Shown: positions 25,665 to 33,281 of the stretch, in pieces
Numbering within the stretch: position 1 is the stretch's first letter
How the letters are laid out: each line of letters starts with the position of its first letter
DNA from: Dyadobacter fermentans
Lineage (GTDB): Bacteria; Bacteroidota; Bacteroidia; Cytophagales; Spirosomataceae
Direction of reading: 5' to 3'
Length of the DNA: 64,000 nucleotides
NCBI RefSeq assembly: GCF_019924045.1
Contig: NZ_JAHXBN010000010.1
Span: 434,001-498,000 of the forward strand
Translations under genes and position numbers: made by a program
Notes under the pieces: generated by a model
Database searches by the model: none
Told to the model about the DNA's origin: nothing
Seen by the model: the letters and a program-made list of their open reading frames with translations, nothing else

Positions 25665-25894
25665 TCGAATAAATTTTCGGATTTATCGAGTGGGGGCTGG
25701 ATACGTTGAGTTAAATAATCATCTGAAAAGTCGGCAATGCCGTTCCACCATTCCTGCAATCCGTCTTTTAGCTCGGACTGCTGTTTTCTTTTTTCCAAAA
25801 TAGCTTCCAGGTAGTCATAAAGCTCCTGAAGAACGTCGGCAGGTAATCCCTGGACCTTCCTTTGGATTTGGCTTTGGAGTTCTATTTTGGTCAT
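25661..25894 (-). CDS. Putative antitoxin (DUF2281-like/VapB type)
   Basis: 77 residues, acidic and helical. The N-terminus MTKIELQSQIQRKVQGLPADVLQELYDYLEAILEKRK is like small DUF2281-type proteins found before PIN toxins. The second half (about 40-77) is rich in Trp and acidic residues and probably wraps the toxin. It overlaps the toxin gene by 4 nt and starts 8 nt after argG ends, so it belongs to the same transcript. No clear ribbon-helix-helix or AbrB motif is visible by eye, so autoregulation is uncertain. Confidence 0.7.
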   Translation of the reverse strand: MTKIELQSQIQRKVQGLPADVLQELYDYLEAILEKRKQQSELKDGLQEWWNGIADFSDDYLTQRIQPPLDKSENLFE

Positions 25895-25902
25895 ATTTTC
25901 AT

Positions 25903-27105
25903 TTACTTTTCCACCGAATCACTCACCTTCCCATAAATCATCACCTGGTTCGAAGCTACCTTCGAGAAGCCGCGAACGTCGTCGCCGGTCCATGCATTGT
26001 TCATTTCGCCGTAGCTGCCGAATTTCGATGACATCAGGTCGAATGGCGACTCGATACCTTCTACGTGGAAGCGGTGCGGTGCGAGGTAGACGTGTACTTT
26101 ACCCGTCACGTGCGACTGCGTATCGCTCAGGAATGTCTCGATGTTCCGCATTACCGGCTCTACAAACTGGCCTTTGTGCAGCAAGCTCCCGTACCAGTTG
26201 GCAAGCTGTTCTTTCCAGTACAATTGTTGTTCTGTCAAAACATGCTTTTCAAGCGTATGGTGCGCTTTGATGATGATTAGCGGGGCTGCTGCTTCGAAAC
26301 CCACTCGGCCTTTGATACCGATAATGGTATCGCCCACGTGAATATCGCGGCCTATGCCGAATGGCTGCGCAATTTCTGCCAGCTTTTGAATAGCCGTTAC
26401 CGAGTTTTCGAAAGTCTCGCCGGCAACGCCTTTCAATTCACCACCCACAAATTCCAAAGTAATGCGCTCCGGCTCGGTCCTGGTGATTTGCGTAGGCCAT
26501 GCCGATTCCGGCAGATATTGGTCGGAAGTCAAGGTTTCTTTGCCTCCTACTGAGGTTCCCCAAAGGCCTTTGTTAATGCTGTATGCAGCTTTTGTCCAGT
26601 CGCGGGAAACGCCTTTTGCCGTCAGATATTCGATTTCGGCCTCGCGGGAAAGTTTCAGGTCACGGATCGGGGTAATGATCTCGGCCTCGGGAACGATGAT
26701 GCGGAACGCCATATCGAAACGCACCTGGTCGTTGCCAGCTCCCGTGCTGCCGTGTGCGATCGCACTGGCACCGATTTCTTTGGCGTATTCAGCCACTGCA
26801 ACCGCCTGGAAAATACGCTCGGCGCTCACTGAAAGCGGGTAAGTGTTGTTTTTCAGTATATTACCGAAGATCAGGTATTTGATACAATCATTGTAATATT
26901 CCGCGGTTTTGGAAATCGTAGCATGTTGCTTCACGCCCAAAGCATAGGCATTCGCTTCGATTGTTTTCAGCTCTTCGTCCGAAAAACCACCGGTGTCAAC
27001 CAAAACCGAGTACACTTCATAACCTCTGTCTTCGGCTAAATATTTTACACAAAAGGAGGTATCAAGTCCCCCTGAAAACGCTAATACTACTTTGGGCTGT
27101 GACAT
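25903..27105 (-). CDS. argG: Argininosuccinate synthase
   Basis: 400 residues. The N-terminal ATP-pyrophosphatase P-loop reads VVLAFSGGLDTSFCVKYL (about 6-23). GSTGAGNDQVRFDMAFRI (about 118-135) is the conserved signature, and later LKLSREAEIEYL and the ASN-x-V near the C-terminus. It joins citrulline and aspartate with ATP to argininosuccinate. The gene is flanked on one side by higBA (54 nt) and on the other by the PIN-type module (8 nt). argH, the next step, is not in the window. Confidence 0.95.
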   Translation of the reverse strand: MSQPKVVLAFSGGLDTSFCVKYLAEDRGYEVYSVLVDTGGFSDEELKTIEANAYALGVKQHATISKTAEYYNDCIKYLIFGNILKNNTYPLSVSAERIFQAVAVAEYAKEIGASAIAHGSTGAGNDQVRFDMAFRIIVPEAEIITPIRDLKLSREAEIEYLTAKGVSRDWTKAAYSINKGLWGTSVGGKETLTSDQYLPESAWPTQITRTEPERITLEFVGGELKGVAGETFENSVTAIQKLAEIAQPFGIGRDIHVGDTIIGIKGRVGFEAAAPLIIIKAHHTLEKHVLTEQQLYWKEQLANWYGSLLHKGQFVEPVMRNIETFLSDTQSHVTGKVHVYLAPHRFHVEGIESPFDLMSSKFGSYGEMNNAWTGDDVRGFSKVASNQVMIYGKVSDSVEK

Positions 27106-27158
27106 TTTTTATTGGTATGGATACTGATTCTAAAACTGTTATTTTTCTAAACTATATT

Positions 27159-27563
27159 TCAACTTGCTGCCAGAAGCGTTTCCGCCGGTATGCCAAGATT
27201 CTTACTGATTTCCCTGATCATTTTAATCGTCAGGTTTCGCTTTTTATTCAAAACTTCGGAAACCCGGTTCTCTCCACCAAAATAAGGCGCCACGTCTTTC
27301 CTGCTCAAATGCAACTGCTCCATTCGCTCCTTAATCGCCTCGATAGGATCGGGTTTAGGCATTGGGTAGTGCTTTTTCTCATAATCAATCGCCAACACGG
27401 TGATGGCTTCCAGAATATCCAGTGCCTTTTTACGCTCAGCTTCATTTTCCAGCAAATCGGCATCCATCAGTGCATTAATCACCTTCCCGGCTTCTTCGAA
27501 GTCGGCTTGATTAGTGATCGGCTTAATGGTGATCTCATTTAAATTGATTGCTAATGCGCTCAT
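27159..27563 (-). CDS. higA: HigA-type antitoxin with C-terminal HTH
   Basis: 134 residues of the COG5499 type. An N-terminal helical part (about 1-70), rich in acidic residues and including EAGKVINALMDADLLENEAE, is followed by the KPDPIEAIKERMEQLHLSRKD stretch and a helix-turn-helix (about 85-130: VAPYFGGENRVSEVLNKKR and LTIKMIREIS). Gene order is toxin first, then this antitoxin 13 nt later, as in higBA loci. It should bind and neutralise HigB and repress its own promoter. argG follows downstream at 53 nt. Confidence 0.88.
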   Translation of the reverse strand: MSALAINLNEITIKPITNQADFEEAGKVINALMDADLLENEAERKKALDILEAITVLAIDYEKKHYPMPKPDPIEAIKERMEQLHLSRKDVAPYFGGENRVSEVLNKKRNLTIKMIREISKNLGIPAETLLAAS

Positions 27564-27576
27564 TATTTGTGATCTG

Positions 27577-27873
27577 CTAAATATTCTTAATGTCTGTTAT
27601 CCGATCGTGTTCCTTATGGCTTCCGATAAATCTTACAAAAACCAGCTGCCGTTCGTATTCAAACTTGGCGATTAGCCGGTATTTGTTGTGTGTGATATTA
27701 AACACGATCCTGCCGTTTCCGACGGTATCGGCATTCTTAAAGAACCGGATCACCTCGTTGGGATTCTGGAAGCTATTTTTTTCGACAGCGTCATACCAAA
27801 ATTCCAGCGCCGGCCTTGCGTCCGGCTGTTGATCCCAGAATGTTCTTAGTGTGCCTCGTGTGAATATCCTCAT
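27577..27873 (-). CDS. higB: HigB family mRNA interferase toxin
   Basis: 98 residues from the ATG at 27873, which gives the family start MRIFTRGTLRTFWDQQPDA; another ATG 21 nt upstream is possible. The RelE-like fold is indicated by NGRIVFNITHNKYRLIAKFEYERQLVFVRFIGSHKEHD, including the conserved lysine/arginine strand and the C-terminal HKEHD histidine-aspartate. It likely cleaves mRNA on the ribosome. It is transcribed together with higA, upstream of argG. Confidence 0.88.
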   Translation of the reverse strand: MRIFTRGTLRTFWDQQPDARPALEFWYDAVEKNSFQNPNEVIRFFKNADTVGNGRIVFNITHNKYRLIAKFEYERQLVFVRFIGSHKEHDRITDIKNI

Positions 27874-27950
27874 ACTGACTGCAAAAGTACGCAAGTTTAG
27901 CCTAAACGTATTCCCAAACCGGGAAAAGCAGCTTGCTAATTAGCAGTAAC

Positions 27951-27995
27951 AAAAAAATACCCCGCCTCAGTCCTTTTGGCTGCCGGGCGGGGTAT
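27951..27995 (-). terminator. Rho-independent terminator after the GNAT gene
   Basis: Arms at 27957-27966 (ATACCCCGCC) and 27986-27995 (GGCGGGGTAT) are fully complementary. On the minus strand the stem is followed by a run of seven T. It ends the GNAT transcript before the higB-higA-argG run. Confidence 0.85.
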
Positions 27996-28033
27996 TAAAA
28001 TGAGATACTAAAATCTATCAAGTGTCCGATACA

Positions 28034-28765
28034 TTAGTGTACCAGCACGGCCCCGGCGTTTTTCTTTTTGGCACGTTCTTCCCTTCGCAGCAAAATGCGT
28101 TGTTTGATACGCATCCAGCGCTCGTAAAGGCTCGATTCTTTCAAGAAATCCCAGGTATGGCTTTCAGTTGCTGCCGCGATACCGTTGTTAGGCGTGGCAG
28201 CAGGTTTCTTATCTTCCGGATCGTACATCATACCCGTACAAAGGCAGTGTTTTCTGTTGGTCCGGGTCAATACATCGTAATTCACGCAGCTCGCGCAGCC
28301 TTTCCAGAATGCGTCGTCGGCGGGCAATTCGCTGAATGTAACAGGCTCGTAGCCGAGATCCGAGTTGATTTTCATCACCGGAAGGCTCGTAGTGATACCG
28401 ATAATTTTGGCATCAGGATATTTTTGCCGCGACAGTTCGAAAGCTTTCATTTTAATAGCTTTCGCCATGCCGCTGTTGCGGAAATCAGGATGAACGATCA
28501 ATCCCGAGTTCGCCACGAATTTTCCGTGCTCCCAGGTTTCGATGTAACAAAACCCTACCCATTCACCAGTATCCGTGGTAGCAATGATGGCTTTTCCTTC
28601 CACCATCTTCTCCATAATATATACAGGGGAACGTTTGGCTATACCGGTACCACGCTTTTTGGCGCTCTCCTCCATTTCCGCACAGATTTGTTCGGCGTAA
28701 TGGAGATGATTTTCATTGGCAGTCTGTACGATAAACTTACTGCCCACTACTTCGGTATTTTTCAT
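28034..28765 (-). CDS. GNAT acyltransferase, candidate N-acylglutamate synthase
   Basis: 243 residues. A GNAT fold is seen in the first 175 residues, with ATTDTGEWVGFCYIETW as the central strands and HPDFRNSGMAKAIKMKAFE as the acyl-CoA pyrophosphate loop (R/Q-x2-G-x-G/A). The C-terminal part contains a GCASC (C-x2-C) and an HCLC pair, four cysteines that could bind a metal. In Bacteroidota a GNAT gene of this kind heads the arginine cluster and is thought to make N-acetyl- or N-succinylglutamate, in place of classic ArgA or ArgJ. A strong terminator separates it from the downstream genes. The role is inferred from context. Confidence 0.75.
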   Translation of the reverse strand: MKNTEVVGSKFIVQTANENHLHYAEQICAEMEESAKKRGTGIAKRSPVYIMEKMVEGKAIIATTDTGEWVGFCYIETWEHGKFVANSGLIVHPDFRNSGMAKAIKMKAFELSRQKYPDAKIIGITTSLPVMKINSDLGYEPVTFSELPADDAFWKGCASCVNYDVLTRTNRKHCLCTGMMYDPEDKKPAATPNNGIAAATESHTWDFLKESSLYERWMRIKQRILLRREERAKKKNAGAVLVH

Positions 28766-29149
28766 TGATGACTATGCTGACAAGATGTTCAAGACAATAA
28801 TTAACTAACCCAGAGAAAAACGATGGGACGTCTAGAAATTGTAAGAAAGTTGCGGGTATTAGATATTTACCACGTAGGTAAAAGGAGATTATGCGGTCCG
28901 TGGGGACCTGAATCGGAAAGGCGTAGTATGCAGAACTGTATGTATGCCGTTGTGATTCATTGACTTGCTTGTGCGTCTAAGAGGCTGCAAATTTTCAAAA
29001 AAAAAATCTTACAGCAAAGAAACAGAAGATATATTTTTATGGTTCGTTTTGCATTATAAAGTTTTAAAGACCGAACTTACATATACGCCCGTTTTCGTGC
29101 TATTTACACTTCGATCAGCAATATTATTACCCTAAATTCAGTGGCTTTC
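28766..29149. other. Intergenic region between divergent GNAT and aat genes
   Basis: 384 nt with no confident gene. It holds an open frame of 46 codons on the plus strand (28823-28963, ATG after GAGAAAAA, arginine-rich start MGRLEIVRKLRVLDIYHVG) that I cannot support beyond being open. There is also an A9 run near 28997 and AT-rich sequence before aat. No clear TAnnTTTG box was found on either strand. Confidence 0.4.
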
Positions 29150-29758
29150 ATGTCTGCAATCAGTACCGACGACCTCCTGAACGGCTATATCAATGGTATT
29201 TTTCCAATGGCCGAGGCGGATGGTACAATTTATTGGTACTCGCCTAATCCCCGGGCGGTAATCCCCATCGATACTTATAAGCCGTCGAAATCGCTCCGGC
29301 CGGTGCTGAACAAGAAGCATTTCGAGATCCGGATCGATACCGACTTCGAAGGTGTCATGCGTGGCTGTGCCCTCCCGCGGGCGAGCGAGCCCGGCACCTG
29401 GATTTCGGAGGAAATCATCGCTTCCTATACTGCCTTGCACGAGATTGGCTATGCGCACAGTGTTGAAGCCTGGCGCGAAGACCGGCTGGTGGGAGGTTTG
29501 TACGGTGTTTCTATCAATGGGGTGTTTTTTGGGGAATCGATGTTTACGATCGAGAGCAATGCATCGAAGGTTGCATTTCACTATTTGATACAGCTGTTGA
29601 AATTGAACCGCTTCGCATTGCTGGATACTCAGTTTATCAATGATAATGTGCTTCGCTACGGTGCTATCGAAATCCCGCGGGACGAATATCTCGATCAGCT
29701 TCATAAGGCGTTAAAACTTAGACGGCAGTTCAACGGGGCGGTTTTAAGCGAATTATAA
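29150..29758 (+). CDS. aat: Leucyl/phenylalanyl-tRNA-protein transferase
   Basis: 202 residues from the ATG at 29150 (a GTG 9 nt earlier is possible). GYINGIFPMAEADGTIYWYSPNPRAVIP near residue 12 is the family signature, later RDEW-like AWREDRLVGGLYGVSINGVFFGESMF (about 106-131) and the C-terminal DTQFINDN. The enzyme adds Leu or Phe to N-terminal Lys/Arg of proteins, marking them for ClpAP degradation by the N-end rule. The gene stands before proB; the 114-nt gap has its own promoter box. Confidence 0.94.
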   Translation: MSAISTDDLLNGYINGIFPMAEADGTIYWYSPNPRAVIPIDTYKPSKSLRPVLNKKHFEIRIDTDFEGVMRGCALPRASEPGTWISEEIIASYTALHEIGYAHSVEAWREDRLVGGLYGVSINGVFFGESMFTIESNASKVAFHYLIQLLKLNRFALLDTQFINDNVLRYGAIEIPRDEYLDQLHKALKLRRQFNGAVLSEL

Positions 29759-29813
29759 TGTGCCAAATGGGCCGTCGGCTCGGGCAAGGCATCCGTTTTC
29801 GTCTGAAAAGAAG

Positions 29814-29864
29814 TATTTTTGCGCCCAGATTGATTACCGGGCATCGTCATCCATTGTGACGATG
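29814..29864 (+). promoter_or_regulatory. proB promoter box and 5' leader hairpin
   Basis: TATTTTTG at 29814-29821 matches TAnnTTTG. Downstream in the presumed leader, CATCGTCA (29842-29849) pairs with TGACGATG (29857-29864) around a 7-nt loop, 8 nt before the chosen start. A clear -33 TTG was not found. Confidence 0.45.
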
Positions 29865-29872
29865 TCGCTTAT

Positions 29873-30916
29873 TTGAATACCAAAGTGTCAAAACCTATTC
29901 TCGTCATCAAATTCGGGACGGCCTCTATCACGCTTCCTTCGGGTGAACCTGATGTCAGGATCATTTCGGAAATAGCCCGGCAGGTTTCGGAAATCCATTC
30001 GCAATACCGCATTATCATCGTTTCTTCCGGTGCGGTGGGTGCAGGAAAGGCATATATCAATGATTATAAGGGAACAATGACCCAGCGAAAGGCTGCCGCA
30101 TCTGTGGGTAACCCGTTGTTGGTGGGCCTTTATGCCTCTTATTTCGCTCCGAACAAGATTTACATTGCCCAGAGCCTTTGCGAGCGGCAGCATTTCGCGA
30201 ACCGTAATAAATTCCTGCAACTCAAAGAGACTTTCGAAGAGCTTTGGTCGAACGGCATTATTCCGATCGTGAATGAAAATGACGTGGTGAGTGACCGCGA
30301 GCTGAAATTTTCGGATAACGATGAGCTGGCTACCTTGCTGGCTGTTGGATTTGGAGCTGAATCGCTGATGTTCTGTACCTCGGTGGGCGGTTTGCTTGAT
30401 GAGGAAGGCAAAATACTCAGGAACGTATCCAATGTGAACGAGGTTTTTAAGTTTGTCAGGACCGATAAATCTTTCCTCGGACTCGGTGGAATGGCTTCCA
30501 AGCTGACCTTCGCTAAACTGGCATCCAGAATGGCGATCCGCGTGGTGATCTTTGGAATGAACCAGCCAAATGAACTGCTCAATGCATTGAAAGGCGAAGC
30601 GGGCACATTGATCACACCGGGTAAAAGCACATTATCTGCCCGTAACCGCTGGCTCGGAAGCGGCGGTCTGGTATCCGGCACATTGCGTGTGGATGAAGGC
30701 GCTTCCAAAGCATTATTAAAGCGTAAGAGTTTGCTTGCGGTGGGTGTCACCGAAGTAACGGGCGATTTTGAGGCGGGCGAGATCATTGAAATATACTCGT
30801 CGGAACAAGAAATGATCGCGGTGGCGCGGGCGCGCGAGACCTCCTCGGCGATCCGTACCAACCTGAAAACAGTGAATTTTGAAGTGGCGCATGCCAATGA
30901 TATAGTTTTGTTATAA
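29873..30916 (+). CDS. proB: Glutamate 5-kinase
   Basis: 347 residues with a TTG start; a GTG at 29885 is the other option, and no ATG precedes the conserved IVIKFGT-like start ILVIKFGTASI. An amino acid kinase domain covers about 1-255 (SSGAVGAG, PIVNENDVVSDRELKFSDNDELATLLA, GLGGMASKL). A C-terminal PUA-like domain runs about 268-347 (SKALLKRKSLLAVGVTEVTG and AVARARE). It phosphorylates glutamate to glutamyl-5-phosphate for proline synthesis. The proA start overlaps the stop by one base. The neighbouring argE-like gene suggests shared glutamate-family control. Confidence 0.92.
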   Translation: MNTKVSKPILVIKFGTASITLPSGEPDVRIISEIARQVSEIHSQYRIIIVSSGAVGAGKAYINDYKGTMTQRKAAASVGNPLLVGLYASYFAPNKIYIAQSLCERQHFANRNKFLQLKETFEELWSNGIIPIVNENDVVSDRELKFSDNDELATLLAVGFGAESLMFCTSVGGLLDEEGKILRNVSNVNEVFKFVRTDKSFLGLGGMASKLTFAKLASRMAIRVVIFGMNQPNELLNALKGEAGTLITPGKSTLSARNRWLGSGGLVSGTLRVDEGASKALLKRKSLLAVGVTEVTGDFEAGEIIEIYSSEQEMIAVARARETSSAIRTNLKTVNFEVAHANDIVLL

Positions 30917-32166
30917 TGGAATCGATAGTACCTCAATTAAAGGAAGCGCGGGAGGCATCAGCTGCCGTTCGCCGGCTGACAGACAGGCAAAGGGCTGATC
31001 TGCTGATCAACCTCTCGGCCAGAGTGCTGGCCAATGCCGAAAACATCATCGCCGAAAACCAGAAGGATCTGGATTTGATGGATGATGCCGACCCGAAAAA
31101 GGACCGTTTGCTCCTGAACCAGAAGCGGATCAACGAACTGGCGCAAAGCCTGATCGAGGTAGCCGAGCTCCCGGATCCGACGGGCGAGGTATTTGTAGAG
31201 AAAACCATTCAGCAGGGACTTTCCCTGAAAAAAATCGCAGTGCCGCTCGGCGTGGTAGGCGTTATATATGAATCACGTCCGAATGTAACGATCGACGTGG
31301 CTTCCCTGTGCCTGCGCTCCGCGAATGCGTGCGTGCTCAAAGGCGGTAAGGAAGCGCAGCATTCCAATACTTATCTGGTGAGCCTTATCCATGCCTCACT
31401 GGCGGAGTTTGGTGTGCCTGCGGCGGCTGTAACGTTGCTGCCAACAGGTCGCGAGTTTGTGGGTGAGCTGCTGACGGCCATTCAATATGTGGATATCATC
31501 ATTCCACGTGGCTCTGAGGGGCTGATCAAATTCGTGCGTCAGAATTCATTGGTACCAACCATTGAAACGGGTGCGGGGGTTTGCCATACTTACATTGAAA
31601 AGACCGGCGACCTGGACAAAGGTGCGCAGATTGTGGTGAATGCGAAGGTTTCGAAACCTGCGGCTTGCAATGCGCTGGATACCGTTTTGGTTGATCGTGC
31701 GGTAGCAGGTGCGTTTTTACCCAAATTGAAAGAAGACTTCATTAAATGGAATGTGGAGATTTTCGCGGATGAAGAATCTTACGACATTCTTCAAAAAGCG
31801 GAATATCCTTACTTGCAACATGCGAGTGAGGACGATTTCGGCAAGGAATTTCTTGATTTCAAATGCTCGGTGAAAGTGGTGGATGGTTTGGAAGATGCTT
31901 TGAAACAGATCGAAAACTATTCGTCGAGACATTCGGAGGCCATTATTTCTACCAATGACGAAGCGATCGAAACGTTTTTGAAAGAAGTAGATGCAGCTTC
32001 TGTGTATGCCAATGCTTCGACCCGCTTTACAGACGGCGGCGTGTTTGCATTGGGTGCAGAAATCGGTATTTCTACCCAGAAACTGCACGCCAGAGGGCCA
32101 TTTGCATTGGAAAAGCTGGTAACCGAGAAATGGATTGTTAAAGGAGACGGACAGGTAAGATGGTAA
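30916..32166 (+). CDS. proA: Gamma-glutamyl phosphate reductase
   Basis: 416 residues of the aldehyde dehydrogenase fold. Key regions are VPLGVVGVIYESRPNVTIDVASLCLRSANACVLKGGKEA (about 111-149), IIPRGSEGLIKFV near 195-207 and the catalytic cysteine in SKPAACNALDT at about 254. C-terminal VYANASTRFTDGGVFALGAEIGISTQKLHARGP is diagnostic for ProA. It reduces glutamyl-5-phosphate to glutamate semialdehyde with NADPH. It is coupled to proB by a 1-nt overlap and to the next gene by a 7-nt overlap. Confidence 0.96.
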   Translation: MESIVPQLKEAREASAAVRRLTDRQRADLLINLSARVLANAENIIAENQKDLDLMDDADPKKDRLLLNQKRINELAQSLIEVAELPDPTGEVFVEKTIQQGLSLKKIAVPLGVVGVIYESRPNVTIDVASLCLRSANACVLKGGKEAQHSNTYLVSLIHASLAEFGVPAAAVTLLPTGREFVGELLTAIQYVDIIIPRGSEGLIKFVRQNSLVPTIETGAGVCHTYIEKTGDLDKGAQIVVNAKVSKPAACNALDTVLVDRAVAGAFLPKLKEDFIKWNVEIFADEESYDILQKAEYPYLQHASEDDFGKEFLDFKCSVKVVDGLEDALKQIENYSSRHSEAIISTNDEAIETFLKEVDAASVYANASTRFTDGGVFALGAEIGISTQKLHARGPFALEKLVTEKWIVKGDGQVRW

Positions 32167-33242
32167 ACACTTTGGAAAACATACAAACGCTCTCCAAGGA
32201 GGCCATCGAGCTGTTAAAAACGCTCATCGAAACGCCCTCATTCAGTAAAGAAGAGGAACATACAGCGAAACTTCTTGCGGATTTCTTCGCGAAGAAGAAT
32301 ATCCCGTTTCATACGAAAAAGAACAACCTCTGGGCTTATAACAAGCATTTCGATGCGAGTAAGCCTACGATGCTGCTCAACTCGCATCACGATACCGTAA
32401 AGCCGAACAAATCCTGGACGCTCGATCCTTTCAAGGCGATTGAGCAGGACGGCAAGCTGTATGGTTTGGGGAGTAATGATGCCGGGGGCTGCCTGGTTTC
32501 GTTAATTGCTACTTTTTGTTATTTCTACGAAAGGGAGAATCTGACTTACAATGTCGCCATCGCAACCACGGCTGAGGAGGAAATTTCGGGGAAAGAGGGG
32601 CTCGAAATAGTAGCGCCTGAGCTTCCGGAAATTGCATTCGCGATTGTAGGCGAGCCTACTGAAATGCATTTGGCCGTTGCCGAAAAAGGCTTACTAGTGC
32701 TGGATTGTACCGCGAAGGGCATTTCCGGTCACGCAGCCCGTGAGGAGGGTGATAATGCGATTTATAAAGCATTGAAGGATATCCAGTGGATTACTGAATA
32801 CAAGTTCCCGAAAGTTTCGCCAACGCTTGGCCCGATCAAAATGTCGGTGACGATTATCAATGCGGGTACGCAGCATAATGTGGTACCGGATGCCTGCACA
32901 TTCACCATCGACGTACGTGTGACGGACCAGTACACTTTGGAAGAGGTTATTTCTGAAATTAAAGCCAATATCCAGTCGGAAGTAACGCCACGGTCGATTC
33001 GCTTGCGCCCTTCAAGCATTCCAATGGACCATCCAATCGTGCTCGAAGGTTTGAAACTGGGCCGTAATGCATATGGCTCACCGACTACCTCTGACCAGGC
33101 ATTACTCGATTGTCCGTCGTTGAAAATGGGCCCGGGGCATTCCGCACGTTCGCATAGTGCGGATGAGTTTATTTACCTGCATGAAATAGAGGAAGGTATC
33201 GCGCAGTATATTAAAATGGTTGAGGGCGTTGTAACCCGATAA
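32160..33242 (+). CDS. argE: M20 family deacylase, probable N-acetylornithine/acetylcitrulline deacetylase
   Basis: 360 residues of the M20 zinc peptidase fold. Metal and catalytic motifs are NSHHDTVKP (about 74-82), LYGLGSNDAGG (about 101-111), TTAEEEISG about 138 with the catalytic Glu pair, and a C-terminal GPGHSARSHSADE. A dimerisation domain lies at about 175-285 (KGISGHAAREEGDNAI). It would remove the acyl group after the N-acylcitrulline step, completing the pathway that argF' implies. Overlapping proA, it is part of the proBA transcript. Related M20 enzymes act on acetyl-lysine or succinyl-diaminopimelate, so substrate choice rests on context. Confidence 0.82.
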   Translation: MVNTLENIQTLSKEAIELLKTLIETPSFSKEEEHTAKLLADFFAKKNIPFHTKKNNLWAYNKHFDASKPTMLLNSHHDTVKPNKSWTLDPFKAIEQDGKLYGLGSNDAGGCLVSLIATFCYFYERENLTYNVAIATTAEEEISGKEGLEIVAPELPEIAFAIVGEPTEMHLAVAEKGLLVLDCTAKGISGHAAREEGDNAIYKALKDIQWITEYKFPKVSPTLGPIKMSVTIINAGTQHNVVPDACTFTIDVRVTDQYTLEEVISEIKANIQSEVTPRSIRLRPSSIPMDHPIVLEGLKLGRNAYGSPTTSDQALLDCPSLKMGPGHSARSHSADEFIYLHEIEEGIAQYIKMVEGVVTR

Positions 33243-33281
33243 TTTGCTATACTTGCCAAAGCGAACTAACCGTGTTTTGGC

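Noticed and set aside
28766..28805. Further copy of the 10-bp array upstream of the GNAT gene (TGACTATGC, TGACAAGA)
   Set aside because: Only two or three loose units without register or inverse partner; could be chance.
29873..30916. Reading this kinase gene as argB
   Set aside because: It has a C-terminal PUA domain and is coupled to proA, both typical for glutamate 5-kinase and not for acetylglutamate kinase.
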